Under the pieces are notes generated by a model. The model had not been told where the DNA came from and ran no database searches. It was given only the letters and a program-made list of their open reading frames with translations. The position numbers and the translations under genes are program-made. A stretch of DNA of 64,000 bases from an uncultured Clostridia bacterium (GTDB lineage: Bacteria > Bacillota > Clostridia > Christensenellales > Borkfalkiaceae): the NCBI GenBank assembly GCA_944367045.1, contig CALVWI010000004.1, positions 50,015 to 114,014 on the forward strand, given 5' to 3'. Shown here in pieces: positions 1-7,431 of this stretch (within the stretch, counting starts at the first letter, position 1; the number at the start of each line of letters is the position of its first letter).

Positions 1-195
1 GCGGAGTATAACTTGGGCTTTTGTTACTACAACGGGACGGGCGTGGAGCGCGACCCCAAGCGCGCCCTGTATTGGTGGAACGTCGCCCTCTCGCACGGGT
101 TCAAGAAGGCGGGAGAGGCCATCGGAAAATTTGCGGCGCGCCTCATGCAGGCGGAAGAGGACCGCGAGAAAGAGAAAAAGGAGCAAAATTCATGA
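1..195 (+). CDS. Sel1-repeat protein, C-terminal end (partial)
   Basis: Only the last 64 codons are in the window; the reading frame is open to the left edge. The visible part reads as one Sel1-like (TPR-related) repeat: AEYNLGFCYYNGTGVERD, then PKRALYWWNVALSHGFKKA, with the usual A-x-x-N-L-G, Y-x-x-G-x-G-V and A-x-x-W-x-x-A-A/S spacing. A basic/acidic tail rich in Lys and Glu follows. Sel1 repeats are protein-interaction solenoids. The specific partner cannot be inferred. The stop codon overlaps the hisS start (ATGA), so the two are probably translationally coupled. Confidence 0.8.
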   Translation, partial: AEYNLGFCYYNGTGVERDPKRALYWWNVALSHGFKKAGEAIGKFAARLMQAEEDREKEKKEQNS

Positions 196-1454
196 TCCAG
201 GCACCCAAGGGGACAAAGGATATCCTCCCCAAGGACGTATATCTTTGGCACCACATCGAGGACGCGGCAAGAAAGACTGCCGAGGCATATGCCTTCAAGG
301 AGATCCGCACGCCCGTCTTTGAGCACACCGAACTCTTCGTGCGCGGCGTCGGCGACACGACGGACATCGTCAACAAGGAGATGTACACCTTCCTCGACAA
401 GGGCGGGCGCAGCATCACCTTGCGTCCCGAGGGCACGGCGGGCGTCGCGCGCGCGTTCATCGAGAACGGCCTCGTGAGCGAGGCGCTTCCCGCGAAGATG
501 TACTACTTCATCTCGGCGTTCCGCTATGAGCGTCCGCAGGCGGGGAGACTGCGCGAGTTCCACCAGTTCGGCTGCGAGCTCTACGGCGCGGCGTCGCCCG
601 CGGCGGATGCGGAGGTCATCTCCCTCGCCGATACCTTCCTGCGCTCGCTGGGGCTCAAGGAGGTCAGCCTGCGCCTCAATTCCATCGGCTGCAAGCACTG
701 CCGTGCCGCCTACCACGCGGCATTGAAAGAATACTTCCGCCCCCACCTTTCCGAGATGTGCGCGGACTGCAATGCCCGCTTCGAGAAGAACCCCATGCGC
801 ATGCTCGACTGCAAGGAGGAGAAGTGCCGTATGGTGACGGCGGGTGCGCCCAAAATCTTGGACTTCCTCTGTGACGACTGCAAGCAGCACTTCGAGGAGG
901 TCAAGCGCCTTCTCGACGAGACGGGCATCGAATATACCGTCGACCCCGGCATCGTGCGCGGGCTCGACTACTACAGCCGCACGGTGTTCGAGTTCGTCAC
1001 CAAGGCGGCGGGCGCGCAGGGCACGGTGCTCGGCGGCGGGCGGTACGATACCCTCCTCGAGCAGATGGGCACCAAGCCGCTGCCCGCAGTCGGGTTTGCC
1101 GTCGGCATGGAGCGGCTTTTGATGGTCATCGCGGCGGAGAACGCTCCCGTGCCGCAGGAGAAGGGCGTCACCTGCTATTTGGCGGGCATGGACGGCGAGA
1201 CGCGCAAGAAGGCGTTCACCCTCGCGACCGAGCTGCGCCGCGCGGGCATCTCGGCGGAGACCGACCTCATGGACCGCTCTTTGAAGGCGCAGTTCAAGTA
1301 TGCCGACAAGAAGGGCGCGCGGTTCGTCGCCGTCATCGGTGAAGAGGAGCTTGCGGCGGGCGAAGCGCAGGTCAAGGACCTTACGGCTTCTACGTCCGAG
1401 CGCGTGAAGTTCGAGGAACTTTGCACATACTTAAAGAAAAAAACGGAGGAATAA
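192..1454 (+). CDS. hisS: Histidyl-tRNA synthetase
   Basis: Charges tRNA-His with histidine using ATP; cytoplasmic class II synthetase. 420 residues, the normal bacterial length. Seen: N-terminal QAPKGTKDILP, the LRPEGTAG block at about 77-84, motif 2 around FRYERPQAGRLREFHQ (110-125), the histidine-binding RGLDYYSRTVFEF (256-268), and motif 3 GFAVGMERLL (301-310), followed by a C-terminal anticodon-binding domain. The mid-protein Cys pairs (about 167-233) are usual in clostridial HisRS. The ATG at 192 overlaps the upstream stop and begins exactly at the conserved N-terminus. An in-frame upstream extension merely reads the Sel1 gene out of frame and was rejected. Confidence 0.97.
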   Translation: MIQAPKGTKDILPKDVYLWHHIEDAARKTAEAYAFKEIRTPVFEHTELFVRGVGDTTDIVNKEMYTFLDKGGRSITLRPEGTAGVARAFIENGLVSEALPAKMYYFISAFRYERPQAGRLREFHQFGCELYGAASPAADAEVISLADTFLRSLGLKEVSLRLNSIGCKHCRAAYHAALKEYFRPHLSEMCADCNARFEKNPMRMLDCKEEKCRMVTAGAPKILDFLCDDCKQHFEEVKRLLDETGIEYTVDPGIVRGLDYYSRTVFEFVTKAAGAQGTVLGGGRYDTLLEQMGTKPLPAVGFAVGMERLLMVIAAENAPVPQEKGVTCYLAGMDGETRKKAFTLATELRRAGISAETDLMDRSLKAQFKYADKKGARFVAVIGEEELAAGEAQVKDLTASTSERVKFEELCTYLKKKTEE

Positions 1455-1458
1455 CATT

Positions 1459-1785
1459 ATGTCGAAAAACGTCAGAGAGATCAAGGGCGAGGAGCTCATT
1501 TCGCTCGTAAAAGAGGGCAAGACGGTCGTGTGCGACTTCTGGGCGACCCGGTGCGGTCCCTGCCGCATGCTCGGGCCCGTGCTCGACAAGCTCGCGCCCG
1601 AATTTGAGGGCAAGGCCGAGTTCGTCAAGGTGGACGTCGACGAGAGCGGCGACGTCGCGCAGAAGCTGGGTATCATGTCCATCCCCGATGTCTACATCTT
1701 CGAGGGCGGCAAGGTCAAGACGCACCAGCTCGGGTACGTTCCCGAAAGTGCGATGCGCGTCTTCCTTTCGGACAATCTCAAGTAA
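1459..1785 (+). CDS. trxA: Thioredoxin with R-C-G-P-C active site
   Basis: Small cytosolic dithiol reductant, 108 residues, a full single thioredoxin fold. The redox centre is FWATRCGPC (residues 27-35) with Cys32 and Cys35. Canonical thioredoxins have Trp where this protein has Arg31, a substitution expected to alter active-site electrostatics. The cis-proline loop is MSIPDVYIF. It starts 4 bases after hisS stops, behind AAACGGAGG, so it is co-transcribed with hisS; an intrinsic terminator follows directly. Confidence 0.93.
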   Translation: MSKNVREIKGEELISLVKEGKTVVCDFWATRCGPCRMLGPVLDKLAPEFEGKAEFVKVDVDESGDVAQKLGIMSIPDVYIFEGGKVKTHQLGYVPESAMRVFLSDNLK

Positions 1786-1790
1786 ATAAC

Positions 1791-1822
1791 TCTCCCCGCA
1801 GTCAAAGCGGGGAGATTTTTTA
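1791..1822 (+). terminator. Intrinsic terminator after trxA
   Basis: Stem CTCCCCGC / GCGGGGAG with loop AGTCAAA, followed by a run of six T. Confidence 0.9.
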
Positions 1823-1865
1823 CGGAAGGGGAGGGGAGCGGGCGATGGGCGGCGGCCCCAAACAC

Positions 1866-1894
1866 TTGCGTTTTTGGGGGAAGTGTGATACAAT
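1866..1894 (+). promoter_or_regulatory. Promoter for glyA
   Basis: TTGCGT at 1866-1871, 17-bp spacer, TACAAT at 1889-1894. About 30 bases lie between this and the glyA start, with an AAGGAG site. No riboswitch-like structure fits in that leader. Confidence 0.7.
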
Positions 1895-1924
1895 GAAAGA
1901 AATTTTCACGCCAAGGAGAAGTCT

Positions 1925-3175
1925 ATGATCGATCTGAGCTGTATCCGCAGAGCCGACCCCGAGCTCTGCGCCGCCATGGAGCAGGAACTTGCCCGCCAGC
2001 GGGGCAACATCGAACTCATCGCCAGCGAGAACATCGTCTCGCCCGCCGTCATGGCCGCGATGGGGAGCCACCTCACCAACAAGTACGCGGAGGGCTATCC
2101 CGGCAAGCGCTACTACGGCGGCTGCCAGTACGTCGACATCGCCGAGGACCTCGCCCGCGACCGCTTGAAGCAGATCTTCGGGTGCGACCACTGCAACGTC
2201 CAGCCCCACAGCGGCGCGCAGGCCAACTTCGCCGTCTACTTTGCGATGCTCAAGCCCGGCGATACCATCATGGGCATGAACCTCTCCCACGGCGGCCACC
2301 TCACGCACGGCTCGCCCGCCAACATCTCGGGCACCTACTTCCACATCGTCCCTTACGGCGTCTCCGCCGAGACCGAGACCATCGACTACGACGAGATGGA
2401 GAAGATCGCCCTCGAGTGCAAGCCGAAGATGATCGTCTCGGGCGCGAGCGCGTACCCCCGCATCATCGACTTTGCCCGCATCAGGGAAATTTGCGATAAA
2501 GTCGGGGCGCTTATGATGGTGGACATCGCCCACATCGCGGGGCTCGTTGCGGCGGGCCTTCACCCCAACCCCGTGCCCTATGCCGACTTCGTGACGACGA
2601 CCACCCACAAGACGCTGCGCGGACCGCGCGGGGGCGTCATCATGTGCAAGGAGCAGTACGCGAAGGCCATCGACAAGGCGGTGTTCCCCGGCACGCAGGG
2701 CGGGCCACTCATGCACGTCATCGCGGCGAAGGCCGTCGCCTTCAAGGAGGCGCTCTCCCCCGAGTTCAAGGAATACCAGACGCAGATCGTCAAGAACGCC
2801 GCGGCGATGGCAAAGCGTTTCACTGAGAACGGCGTCAGGCTCGTCTCGGGCGGCACGGACAACCACCTCATGCTCGTCGACCTCAGGAAAGAGAACATGA
2901 CGGGCAAGGAGCTTGAAAAGCTGCTCGACGAAGCGCACATCACGGCGAACAAGAACACCATTCCCTTCGAGACGACGTCGCCCTTCATCACGAGCGGCGT
3001 GCGCATCGGGACGCCCGCCATCACCTCGCGCGGCATGAAGGAGGCGGAGGCCGTCGAGATCGCCGACCTCGTCACCGAAGTCATTCGCCATCGCGAGGAG
3101 GCCATCGCGCCCGTTTCCGAGAAGGTCGCCGCCCTCTGCGCCAAGTTCCCCATCTACGAGAACGACATTCTGTAA
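1925..3175 (+). CDS. glyA: Serine hydroxymethyltransferase
   Basis: PLP enzyme interconverting serine plus tetrahydrofolate with glycine plus methylene-tetrahydrofolate, the main one-carbon source. 416 residues, normal for bacterial SHMT. Seen: [11 protein letters not shown] near residue 31, [15 protein letters not shown] (53-67), SHGGHLTHG (121-129), and the PLP-lysine motif [14 protein letters not shown] with Lys229 as the Schiff-base lysine. It has its own promoter and terminator, so it appears monocistronic. ATG is preceded by CCAAGGAGAAGTCT. Confidence 0.98.
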   Translation: MIDLSCIRRADPELCAAMEQELARQRGNIELIASENIVSPAVMAAMGSHLTNKYAEGYPGKRYYGGCQYVDIAEDLARDRLKQIFGCDHCNVQPHSGAQANFAVYFAMLKPGDTIMGMNLSHGGHLTHGSPANISGTYFHIVPYGVSAETETIDYDEMEKIALECKPKMIVSGASAYPRIIDFARIREICDKVGALMMVDIAHIAGLVAAGLHPNPVPYADFVTTTTHKTLRGPRGGVIMCKEQYAKAIDKAVFPGTQGGPLMHVIAAKAVAFKEALSPEFKEYQTQIVKNAAAMAKRFTENGVRLVSGGTDNHLMLVDLRKENMTGKELEKLLDEAHITANKNTIPFETTSPFITSGVRIGTPAITSRGMKEAEAVEIADLVTEVIRHREEAIAPVSEKVAALCAKFPIYENDIL

Positions 3176-3187
3176 GAATAATATAAC

Positions 3188-3220
3188 GCCGCCCCGCGCC
3201 ATTCGGCGCGGGGCGGCTTC
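3188..3220 (+). terminator. Terminator after glyA
   Basis: 13-bp GC-rich stem (3188-3200 with 3205-3217) closed by loop ATTC. It is followed by only a weak TTCTCAATTT tract, so rightward termination is likely but less certain than at trxA. Confidence 0.7.
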
Positions 3221-3236
3221 TCAATTTCAAAATTCC

Positions 3237-4196
3237 TTATTGATTTTTCAGAACGCGCTTTCTCTCATAGCGCACGAAGTAATTGGCGGCGATGATGCCG
3301 AGGGCAAACAGCGCCATGCCGATGCCGAGCTCCCGCCACATCGCACCGTCCAAAGTCCAGCTCGTGTAGACCTCCATGATCTCGGGGTTGAAGAACATCG
3401 TCAGAATGGAGCCGAGCGACAGCCCCGCAATGGTGTAGAAGGAGGGGGCGCGCTTTCTCTCGAGCAGGCGCGAGAGGCCGTTGGAGACGGTGAGAAGCCC
3501 CAAGATGAACCCGACCGCAAGGCACCCATAGACGAGGAGCACCATCGGATTTTGCTGCCAATAGGTGAAACTCACCGAGTTGATGAGGGGCGTGAAGCAC
3601 CCGAAGGTCATGAGAAGGGCGGTCGCGCTCAGCCCGGGCACGAGCTGCGTCACGGCGATCGCAAACCCCACGACGACGAAGAGCAGGTAGTGGTACCACG
3701 CAAGGTTCTCGAGCGACAGCGCGTCGGGCGCGCCGAAGATGGAGAACGCCGAGAGCCCGACGGGGAACAACAGGCCGATCAAAAACAAAATGATGCGCCA
3801 CGGGGTGGGCTTTTCGCCTCGTATTTCGTCGGTGACGGCGGGAAAGGCGCCCAGCATCAACCCCGCGAACAGCGCCACGATGGCGAAGGGGAGCAAGTTC
3901 AAAAGCGCCCTCACGCCGAAGAAGCCCAAAACGAGCCCCACGATGCCGCCGAGGACGATGGGCAGGAGAAAGCGCGCGCTCTCCTTGAAGCGGCGGAAGA
4001 TGCCGCCGAGGGCGTAGAGGAGTTTCTCGTACAGGCGGAAGATGATGGCGACGGCCGAACCGCTCACCCCGGGCACAATGACGGCAAGCCCGATGAATGC
4101 GCCCAAAATGCCGCCCTTGAAAACTTCTTTTTTATCCTTATAGCGAAGGTCCATTCCGCTCTCATTCGTATGGCGCTCGCGCTTTTTCTCTTTCAT
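3237..4196 (-). CDS. DUF368-family polytopic membrane protein
   Basis: 319 residues with a short charged N-terminus, then roughly eight hydrophobic segments. The family signature is visible as FKGGILGAFIGLAVIVPGVSGS near residues 25-46, with a second glycine/proline-rich copy, ITQLVPGLSATALLMTFG, in the second half. This is the inverted internal repeat typical of DUF368. DUF368/PopT-type proteins are proposed undecaprenyl-phosphate flippases, a family-level idea and not something this sequence proves. It stands alone, transcribed leftward from its own promoter. The ATG at 4196 is the first in frame after the -10 box. Confidence 0.85.
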   Translation of the reverse strand: MKEKKRERHTNESGMDLRYKDKKEVFKGGILGAFIGLAVIVPGVSGSAVAIIFRLYEKLLYALGGIFRRFKESARFLLPIVLGGIVGLVLGFFGVRALLNLLPFAIVALFAGLMLGAFPAVTDEIRGEKPTPWRIILFLIGLLFPVGLSAFSIFGAPDALSLENLAWYHYLLFVVVGFAIAVTQLVPGLSATALLMTFGCFTPLINSVSFTYWQQNPMVLLVYGCLAVGFILGLLTVSNGLSRLLERKRAPSFYTIAGLSLGSILTMFFNPEIMEVYTSWTLDGAMWRELGIGMALFALGIIAANYFVRYERKRVLKNQ

Positions 4197-4230
4197 GCCG
4201 CTCCCGTTCCCTTAAAGGGCGTTTTCGGCT

Positions 4231-4259
4231 ATTATACGATAGCTGTCTTATAAAGTCAA
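4231..4259 (-). promoter_or_regulatory. Promoter for the DUF368 gene
   Basis: On the minus strand: TTGACT (4254-4259), 17-bp spacer, TATAAT (4231-4236). Confidence 0.85.
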
Positions 4260-4317
4260 CCGTTTGACATAGGCGGGCGGTGAAAGGGGCGTGAAATCGG
4301 AAGTTCTCCGCAGACGG

Positions 4318-4347
4318 CGAAAAAAAAGACCCCGCAAAGGGGCCTTT
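4318..4347 (-). terminator. Terminator of the zinc-ribbon gene
   Basis: Minus-strand hairpin AAAGGCCCC / GGGGTCTTT with loop TTTGC, followed by seven or more T. It lies just downstream of the stop at 4357. Confidence 0.85.
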
Positions 4348-4356
4348 TGAGCTTTC

Positions 4357-4839
4357 TCAGTAGTAGTTGGGGCCGTACTGCGGGCCGTTGGTGATGGCGT
4401 CGAAGACGCCCGTGATGATGCCCGCGGCGATGAGGGCGACGAGGATGAGCCAAAAGACGAGCGTGACGATGCTGATGACGAGGCCCGCCGTCGCGAAGCC
4501 GTTTGCCGAGTACTTCTTGCGCTGTGCAACGCCGATGGCGCTCAGGATGAGCCCGACGAGGGGCACGATGAACACCGAGCCGCCCCACACCGAGATGATG
4601 GAGAGCACAAACCCCGCAATGCCGATGCCGTTGACGGGCTTTTTCTCCGCGGGGTCCAATTTCGCCCCGCAGTTGGGGCAGACGACCGCCTTGGGGTCGA
4701 CTTCTCTTCCGCAATTCTTACAGTAGGTGCGCTTTTCCGAGGGGGTGGGGCCGACGGGCTGCTCGCCCGTTGCCTTGCCGCACTCGGAGCAGACGGCCGC
4801 ATCGTCGGGGATCTGCTTTCCGCAATGTTTGCAATACAT
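4357..4839 (-). CDS. Double zinc-ribbon membrane protein
   Basis: 160 residues. Two zinc ribbons open the protein: MYCKHCGKQIPDDAAVCSEC (Cys 3, 6, 17, 20) and TYCKNCGREVDPKAVVCPNC about 40 residues later. Two to three hydrophobic segments follow (FVLSIISVWGGSVFIVPLVG, then LVISIVTLVFWLILVALIAA). The layout matches DUF4190-like zinc-ribbon/TM proteins of Firmicutes, whose function is not established. I chose the ATG at 4839 because an AAAGGAGG site lies 6-7 bases upstream and the zinc ribbon begins at once; a longer in-frame start at 4902 lies inside the promoter. Confidence 0.85.
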   Translation of the reverse strand: MYCKHCGKQIPDDAAVCSECGKATGEQPVGPTPSEKRTYCKNCGREVDPKAVVCPNCGAKLDPAEKKPVNGIGIAGFVLSIISVWGGSVFIVPLVGLILSAIGVAQRKKYSANGFATAGLVISIVTLVFWLILVALIAAGIITGVFDAITNGPQYGPNYY

Positions 4840-4873
4840 AGTGTTGCCTCCTTTTTTTCTTCTCTCGCCTATA

Positions 4874-4902
4874 TTTATACCACAAACCGAAGGAAATGTC
4901 AA
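4874..4902 (-). promoter_or_regulatory. Promoter of the zinc-ribbon gene
   Basis: Minus strand TTGACA (4897-4902), 17-bp spacer ending in TGTGG (extended -10), TATAAA (4874-4879). Confidence 0.85.
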
Positions 4903-4911
4903 TGCCCTGCG

Positions 4912-5115
4912 CTATTCGAGAAGGTCGTCGAGGGAGACGTCGTAGAGCCGCGCGAGCTTGATAAAGTTCTGGAGCGTCGGTACCGTGATGCCCGCCTCGT
5001 AGGCGTGGTAGGACTGCGGCGTGATGTTCAGCTGCTTCGCGACATACAGCTGCGTATAGCCGTACTGCTGCCGAAGTGCCTTTAAATTCTTGGGTAAATT
5101 GTAAAGTTCCTGCAA
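4912..5115 (-). CDS. XRE-type helix-turn-helix regulator
   Basis: About 67 residues forming essentially one Cro/C1 HTH domain: LKALRQQYGYTQLYVAKQLN, then ITPQSYHAYEAGITVPTLQN, ending VSLDDLLE. Such minimal XRE proteins are DNA-binding repressors. I place the start at the TTG codon at 5115 because TTGGAGGC sits 7 bases upstream. A GTG at 5133 would put that ribosome binding site inside the gene. The gene faces a small divergent gene across a perfect palindrome (5142-5160), which is the obvious candidate operator for autoregulation and control of the neighbour. Confidence 0.85.
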   Translation of the reverse strand: MQELYNLPKNLKALRQQYGYTQLYVAKQLNITPQSYHAYEAGITVPTLQNFIKLARLYDVSLDDLLE

Positions 5116-5133
5116 GTGAGTGCCTCCAATCAC

Positions 5134-5163
5134 TTGACATAATACAGTTTCAAACTGTATGAT
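5134..5163 (+). promoter_or_regulatory. Divergent promoter with palindromic operator
   Basis: TTGACA (5134-5139), 18-bp spacer, TATGAT (5158-5163) reading rightward. The spacer is almost filled by a perfect 19-bp palindrome, ATACAGTTT-C-AAACTGTAT (5142-5160), so a bound dimer would block RNA polymerase. A TATTAT on the other strand (around 5140-5145) could serve the XRE gene. Confidence 0.8.
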
Positions 5164-5201
5164 ATGAGAAAATAAGTTTATAACTTATTTCGGAGGTAAT
5201 C

Positions 5202-5393
5202 ATGCAAGAGGAATTTCGGGCGGAAGAACTTTTAGAAATCGTGCGGGTGGTTTTGAAAGATGAACTGACGGCGGTCATACGAAGGAGGGGAGACGAACTC
5301 ACAATTACCTTTCCGGGAGGGGAGCGGTACGTTCTTACGGTATGGAGGGAAAGTTTTGGGCGAAAAGTTGTTGACAAGGGGAAGGAGGCGTGA
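5202..5393 (+). CDS. Small protein under XRE operator control
   Basis: 63 residues, acidic N-terminal half (MQEEFRAEELLEIVRVVL), then a short beta-rich stretch (ELTITFPGGERYVLTVWRES). No family recognised. ATG lies behind a good CGGAGG site. Its promoter contains the 19-bp palindrome shared with the XRE regulator. The next promoter overlaps its last codons, so it forms its own unit. The pairing resembles small regulator/effector modules, but no toxin or antitoxin family is recognisable. Confidence 0.7.
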   Translation: MQEEFRAEELLEIVRVVLKDELTAVIRRRGDELTITFPGGERYVLTVWRESFGRKVVDKGKEA

Positions 5394-5399
5394 TATAAT
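5371..5399 (+). promoter_or_regulatory. Promoter for FMN riboswitch-ribU
   Basis: TTGACA (5371-5376), 17 bp, TATAAT (5394-5399). It overlaps the 3' end of the preceding small gene. The transcript would begin a few bases before the FMN aptamer. Confidence 0.92.
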
Positions 5400-5415
5400 A
5401 CGCTCAATCGAATAT

Positions 5416-5527
5416 TCTTTGGGGCGGAGTGAAAGTCTCCACCGGCAGTAAAGTCTGCGAAGGGCCGCAAGGCCCCCGAACGGGTGCGATTCCCGTACCG
5501 ACGGTATAGTCCGGATGAGAAAAGAAC
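5416..5527 (+). ncRNA. FMN riboswitch (RFN element)
   Basis: All conserved RFN blocks are present in order: GGGGCGGAGTGAAAGTCTCC, ACCGGCAGTAAAGTCTGCG, the variable GGGCCGC-AAGGCCC arm, CGAACGGGTGCGATTCCCGT, ACCGACGGTATAGTCCGGAT and GAGAAAAGAA. The aptamer binds FMN. It is followed at once by a hairpin with a T-rich tail and then a riboflavin transporter gene, so control is probably by transcription attenuation: flavin-replete cells stop ribU expression. Confidence 0.96.
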
Positions 5528-5541
5528 AATAGGCTTTTTTC

Positions 5542-5577
5542 GCGCCCCGCTTGTTTTTCAGGCAGGGCGCTCTTTTA
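5542..5577 (+). terminator. Riboswitch-controlled terminator
   Basis: Hairpin GCGCCC (5542-5547) with GGGCGC (5565-5570), partly extended in the loop, followed by TCTTTTAT. It sits between the FMN aptamer and ribU. Confidence 0.75.
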
Positions 5578-5618
5578 TATCAAAGGATATCCGAAATACA
5601 TTTTCAGAGGTCCTTTTT

Positions 5619-6374
5619 ATGGCTGCAAAGAGTTACTTTTCGGCGACGCGCATCGCCATGATCGCGCTGTTCTCGGCACTCGCGGGGGTATTGTATATCC
5701 TAAACTTCTCCATCCCGTTTGCCTTCCCCGGGTTCCTGGAGTTCCGCTTCTCGGACGTCCCCGTCCTCATCGGTACGTTCGCTCTCGGCCCCGTCGCGGG
5801 GTGCATCATCGTCCTCTTCATGGTGCTCATCAAGCTCGTCATCGTCTCGACGAGCACCTACTTCGTGGGCGATCTCGCAGATATCCTCGTAGGGTTCGCG
5901 CTCGTCATTCCCGCGGGGCTCATCTACAATAAGAACCGCACCTTCAAGGGCGCGCTTTTAGGCATGGGGGTGGGAACGCTCGTTTCGACGGCGCTCGCGG
6001 TGCTCTTGAACCGCATTTTGCTCGTGCCCGCCTATGTGGAGCTGATGTTCGGCGGCAGCTGGGATCCCATCATCGGCATGATGACGCCGCTCTTCCCCAA
6101 CTGCACCGTGGAGAACTTCTACACGCTCTATCTTTGGGTGTCCGTGCTGCCCTTCAACCTCTTGAGATGCCTCGTCGCGTCGCTCATCACGCTCCTTGTA
6201 TATAAGCACATCTCGCGCGCCATCAACCGCCTCAACGAGCGGCTCGTGCCCAAGAAAGAGCTTTCGGATGCCGACGTCAAGAAGAGGAAGATTTGGGCGT
6301 GGGTGGGGTTTGCCGTCGTCGCGCTCCTGCTCATCGGGGCGGCGCTCCTGCATTACTTTTTGACCCAATCATAA
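5619..6374 (+). CDS. ribU: Riboflavin ECF transporter substrate-binding subunit
   Basis: 251 residues with about six membrane segments. It is an ECF S component, which binds the vitamin in the membrane and hands it to the shared EcfA/A'/T module encoded elsewhere. Seen: an N-terminal RIAMIALFSALAGVLYILNF segment with the small-residue face used to dock EcfT, and FRFSDVPVLIGTFALGPVAG, typical of RibU-like S components. The FMN riboswitch directly upstream makes riboflavin/FMN precursor uptake the best call. ATG at 5619 follows CAGAGG; in-frame codons further upstream lie inside the riboswitch. Confidence 0.93.
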   Translation: MAAKSYFSATRIAMIALFSALAGVLYILNFSIPFAFPGFLEFRFSDVPVLIGTFALGPVAGCIIVLFMVLIKLVIVSTSTYFVGDLADILVGFALVIPAGLIYNKNRTFKGALLGMGVGTLVSTALAVLLNRILLVPAYVELMFGGSWDPIIGMMTPLFPNCTVENFYTLYLWVSVLPFNLLRCLVASLITLLVYKHISRAINRLNERLVPKKELSDADVKKRKIWAWVGFAVVALLLIGAALLHYFLTQS

Positions 6375-6380
6375 AAATGT

Positions 6381-6409
6381 TTGCAAAAAACTGCCGTATG
6401 CGCTATAAT
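6381..6409 (+). promoter_or_regulatory. Promoter giving a leaderless tsaE mRNA
   Basis: TTGCAA (6381-6386), 17 bp, TATAAT (6404-6409). Only six bases separate the -10 box from the tsaE ATG at 6416, so transcription should start at or next to the A of the start codon. Confidence 0.8.
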
Positions 6410-6415
6410 GAGCGT

Positions 6416-6817
6416 ATGGCAGTTTTTTCTTCCTCCTCGGAAGGGGAGACCTTCCGCTGGGCGGAAGAGTATGCAAAGACGCTGCGCCCCGGGGATACCG
6501 TCCTTCTGGACGGCGAGATGGGCGCGGGCAAGACTGTGATCGCCAAGGGCATCGCAAAGGGCCTCGGCATCACGGAAGAGGTTTTAAGCCCCACCTATGC
6601 CTACATCAACAGCTACGAAGGGAGGCTCTTTCACTTCGACTGCTACCGCATCGAGAGCGAGCGGCAGGCGGAGGAGCTGGGCTTTGCCGATTACTTTGAC
6701 TTAGGCGGCATCTGCCTTGTCGAATGGAGCGAAAACATCGCGGGGCTGCTGCCCGAAGAAGTCAAGCGCGTCACCGTCAGAAAGAGCGGGGAGACGCAGC
6801 GGGAGATAGAATATTGA
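6416..6817 (+). CDS. tsaE: tRNA t6A biosynthesis ATPase TsaE
   Basis: 133 residues. P-loop ATPase that works with TsaB and TsaD to make N6-threonylcarbamoyladenosine at tRNA position 37. Walker A is GEMGAGKT (33-40). The conserved LSPTYAYINSYEG and LFHFDCYRIES follow, then the Trp-containing LVEWSEN motif, all typical of TsaE. An upstream in-frame start at 6398 would lie inside the -10 box, so ATG 6416 is preferred even though no ribosome binding site precedes it. The TGA stop overlaps the TTG start of tsaB. Confidence 0.94.
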   Translation: MAVFSSSSEGETFRWAEEYAKTLRPGDTVLLDGEMGAGKTVIAKGIAKGLGITEEVLSPTYAYINSYEGRLFHFDCYRIESERQAEELGFADYFDLGGICLVEWSENIAGLLPEEVKRVTVRKSGETQREIEY

Positions 6818-7431
6818 ACTACCTTGCCATCGATACGAGCGGCGAATACCTCACCGTCATTGCCAAGAAGGGGGAGAGGGCGGAGCGCGTGTTCCTTCCC
6901 GATTGCCTTGCGAAGCACTCCGTCGTGCTCATGGACGAGATCGACGGGGCGCTCACCCGTGCCGGGATGACGGTGAACGACTGCGACTTTCTCGTGGTCG
7001 TCGTGGGGCCGGGCTCCTTTACGGGCATCCGCATCGGCATTGCGACCGTCAAGGGTCTCTGCTTTGCGGCGGGGAAGAAGGCGCTGCCCGTCACCTCGCT
7101 CGACGCCATCGCATATAGTGTAGAAGATGCGCCCGTTTTGGCGCTCGTCGACGCGGGCCACGGCGCGGTGTACGCCTGCGCTTACGAAAAGGATAAGACC
7201 CCCGTCGCTCCGCCCGCCTATTATAAAGCAGAGGACGCGGCGAAGGCATTCGAAGGCTTTATGCCCCTCTCGGAAAAGCCGCTTTTATTCTGCGGAGAGG
7301 AGGCGGGGCATGCGGACGTCCTCTTGGGGCTCGAGTGCGCCGTCGAAAAAAAGGCGGGCGGGCTCGTCGAGCCGCATGAGTTGCAGGCATTGTATCTGAG
7401 AAAGTCGTCGGCGGAGGAGATGCGGAAATGA
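6814..7431 (+). CDS. tsaB: t6A biosynthesis protein TsaB
   Basis: 205 residues, ASKHA-fold inactive paralogue of TsaD that scaffolds the TsaBDE complex. Seen: NYLAIDTSGEYLTV at the N-terminus and VVVGPGSFTGIRIGIATVKG near residue 65, both standard in TsaB. It starts at TTG 6814, which overlaps the tsaE stop (TTGA), with GGGAGATAG upstream. It ends overlapping rimI (ATGA). This tsaE-tsaB-rimI order is common in Firmicutes. Confidence 0.94.
   Translation: MNYLAIDTSGEYLTVIAKKGERAERVFLPDCLAKHSVVLMDEIDGALTRAGMTVNDCDFLVVVVGPGSFTGIRIGIATVKGLCFAAGKKALPVTSLDAIAYSVEDAPVLALVDAGHGAVYACAYEKDKTPVAPPAYYKAEDAAKAFEGFMPLSEKPLLFCGEEAGHADVLLGLECAVEKKAGGLVEPHELQALYLRKSSAEEMRK

Noticed and set aside
1823-1924. 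Glycine or folate riboswitch before glyA
   Set aside because: Only about 30 bases lie between the promoter and ATG, too short for an aptamer.
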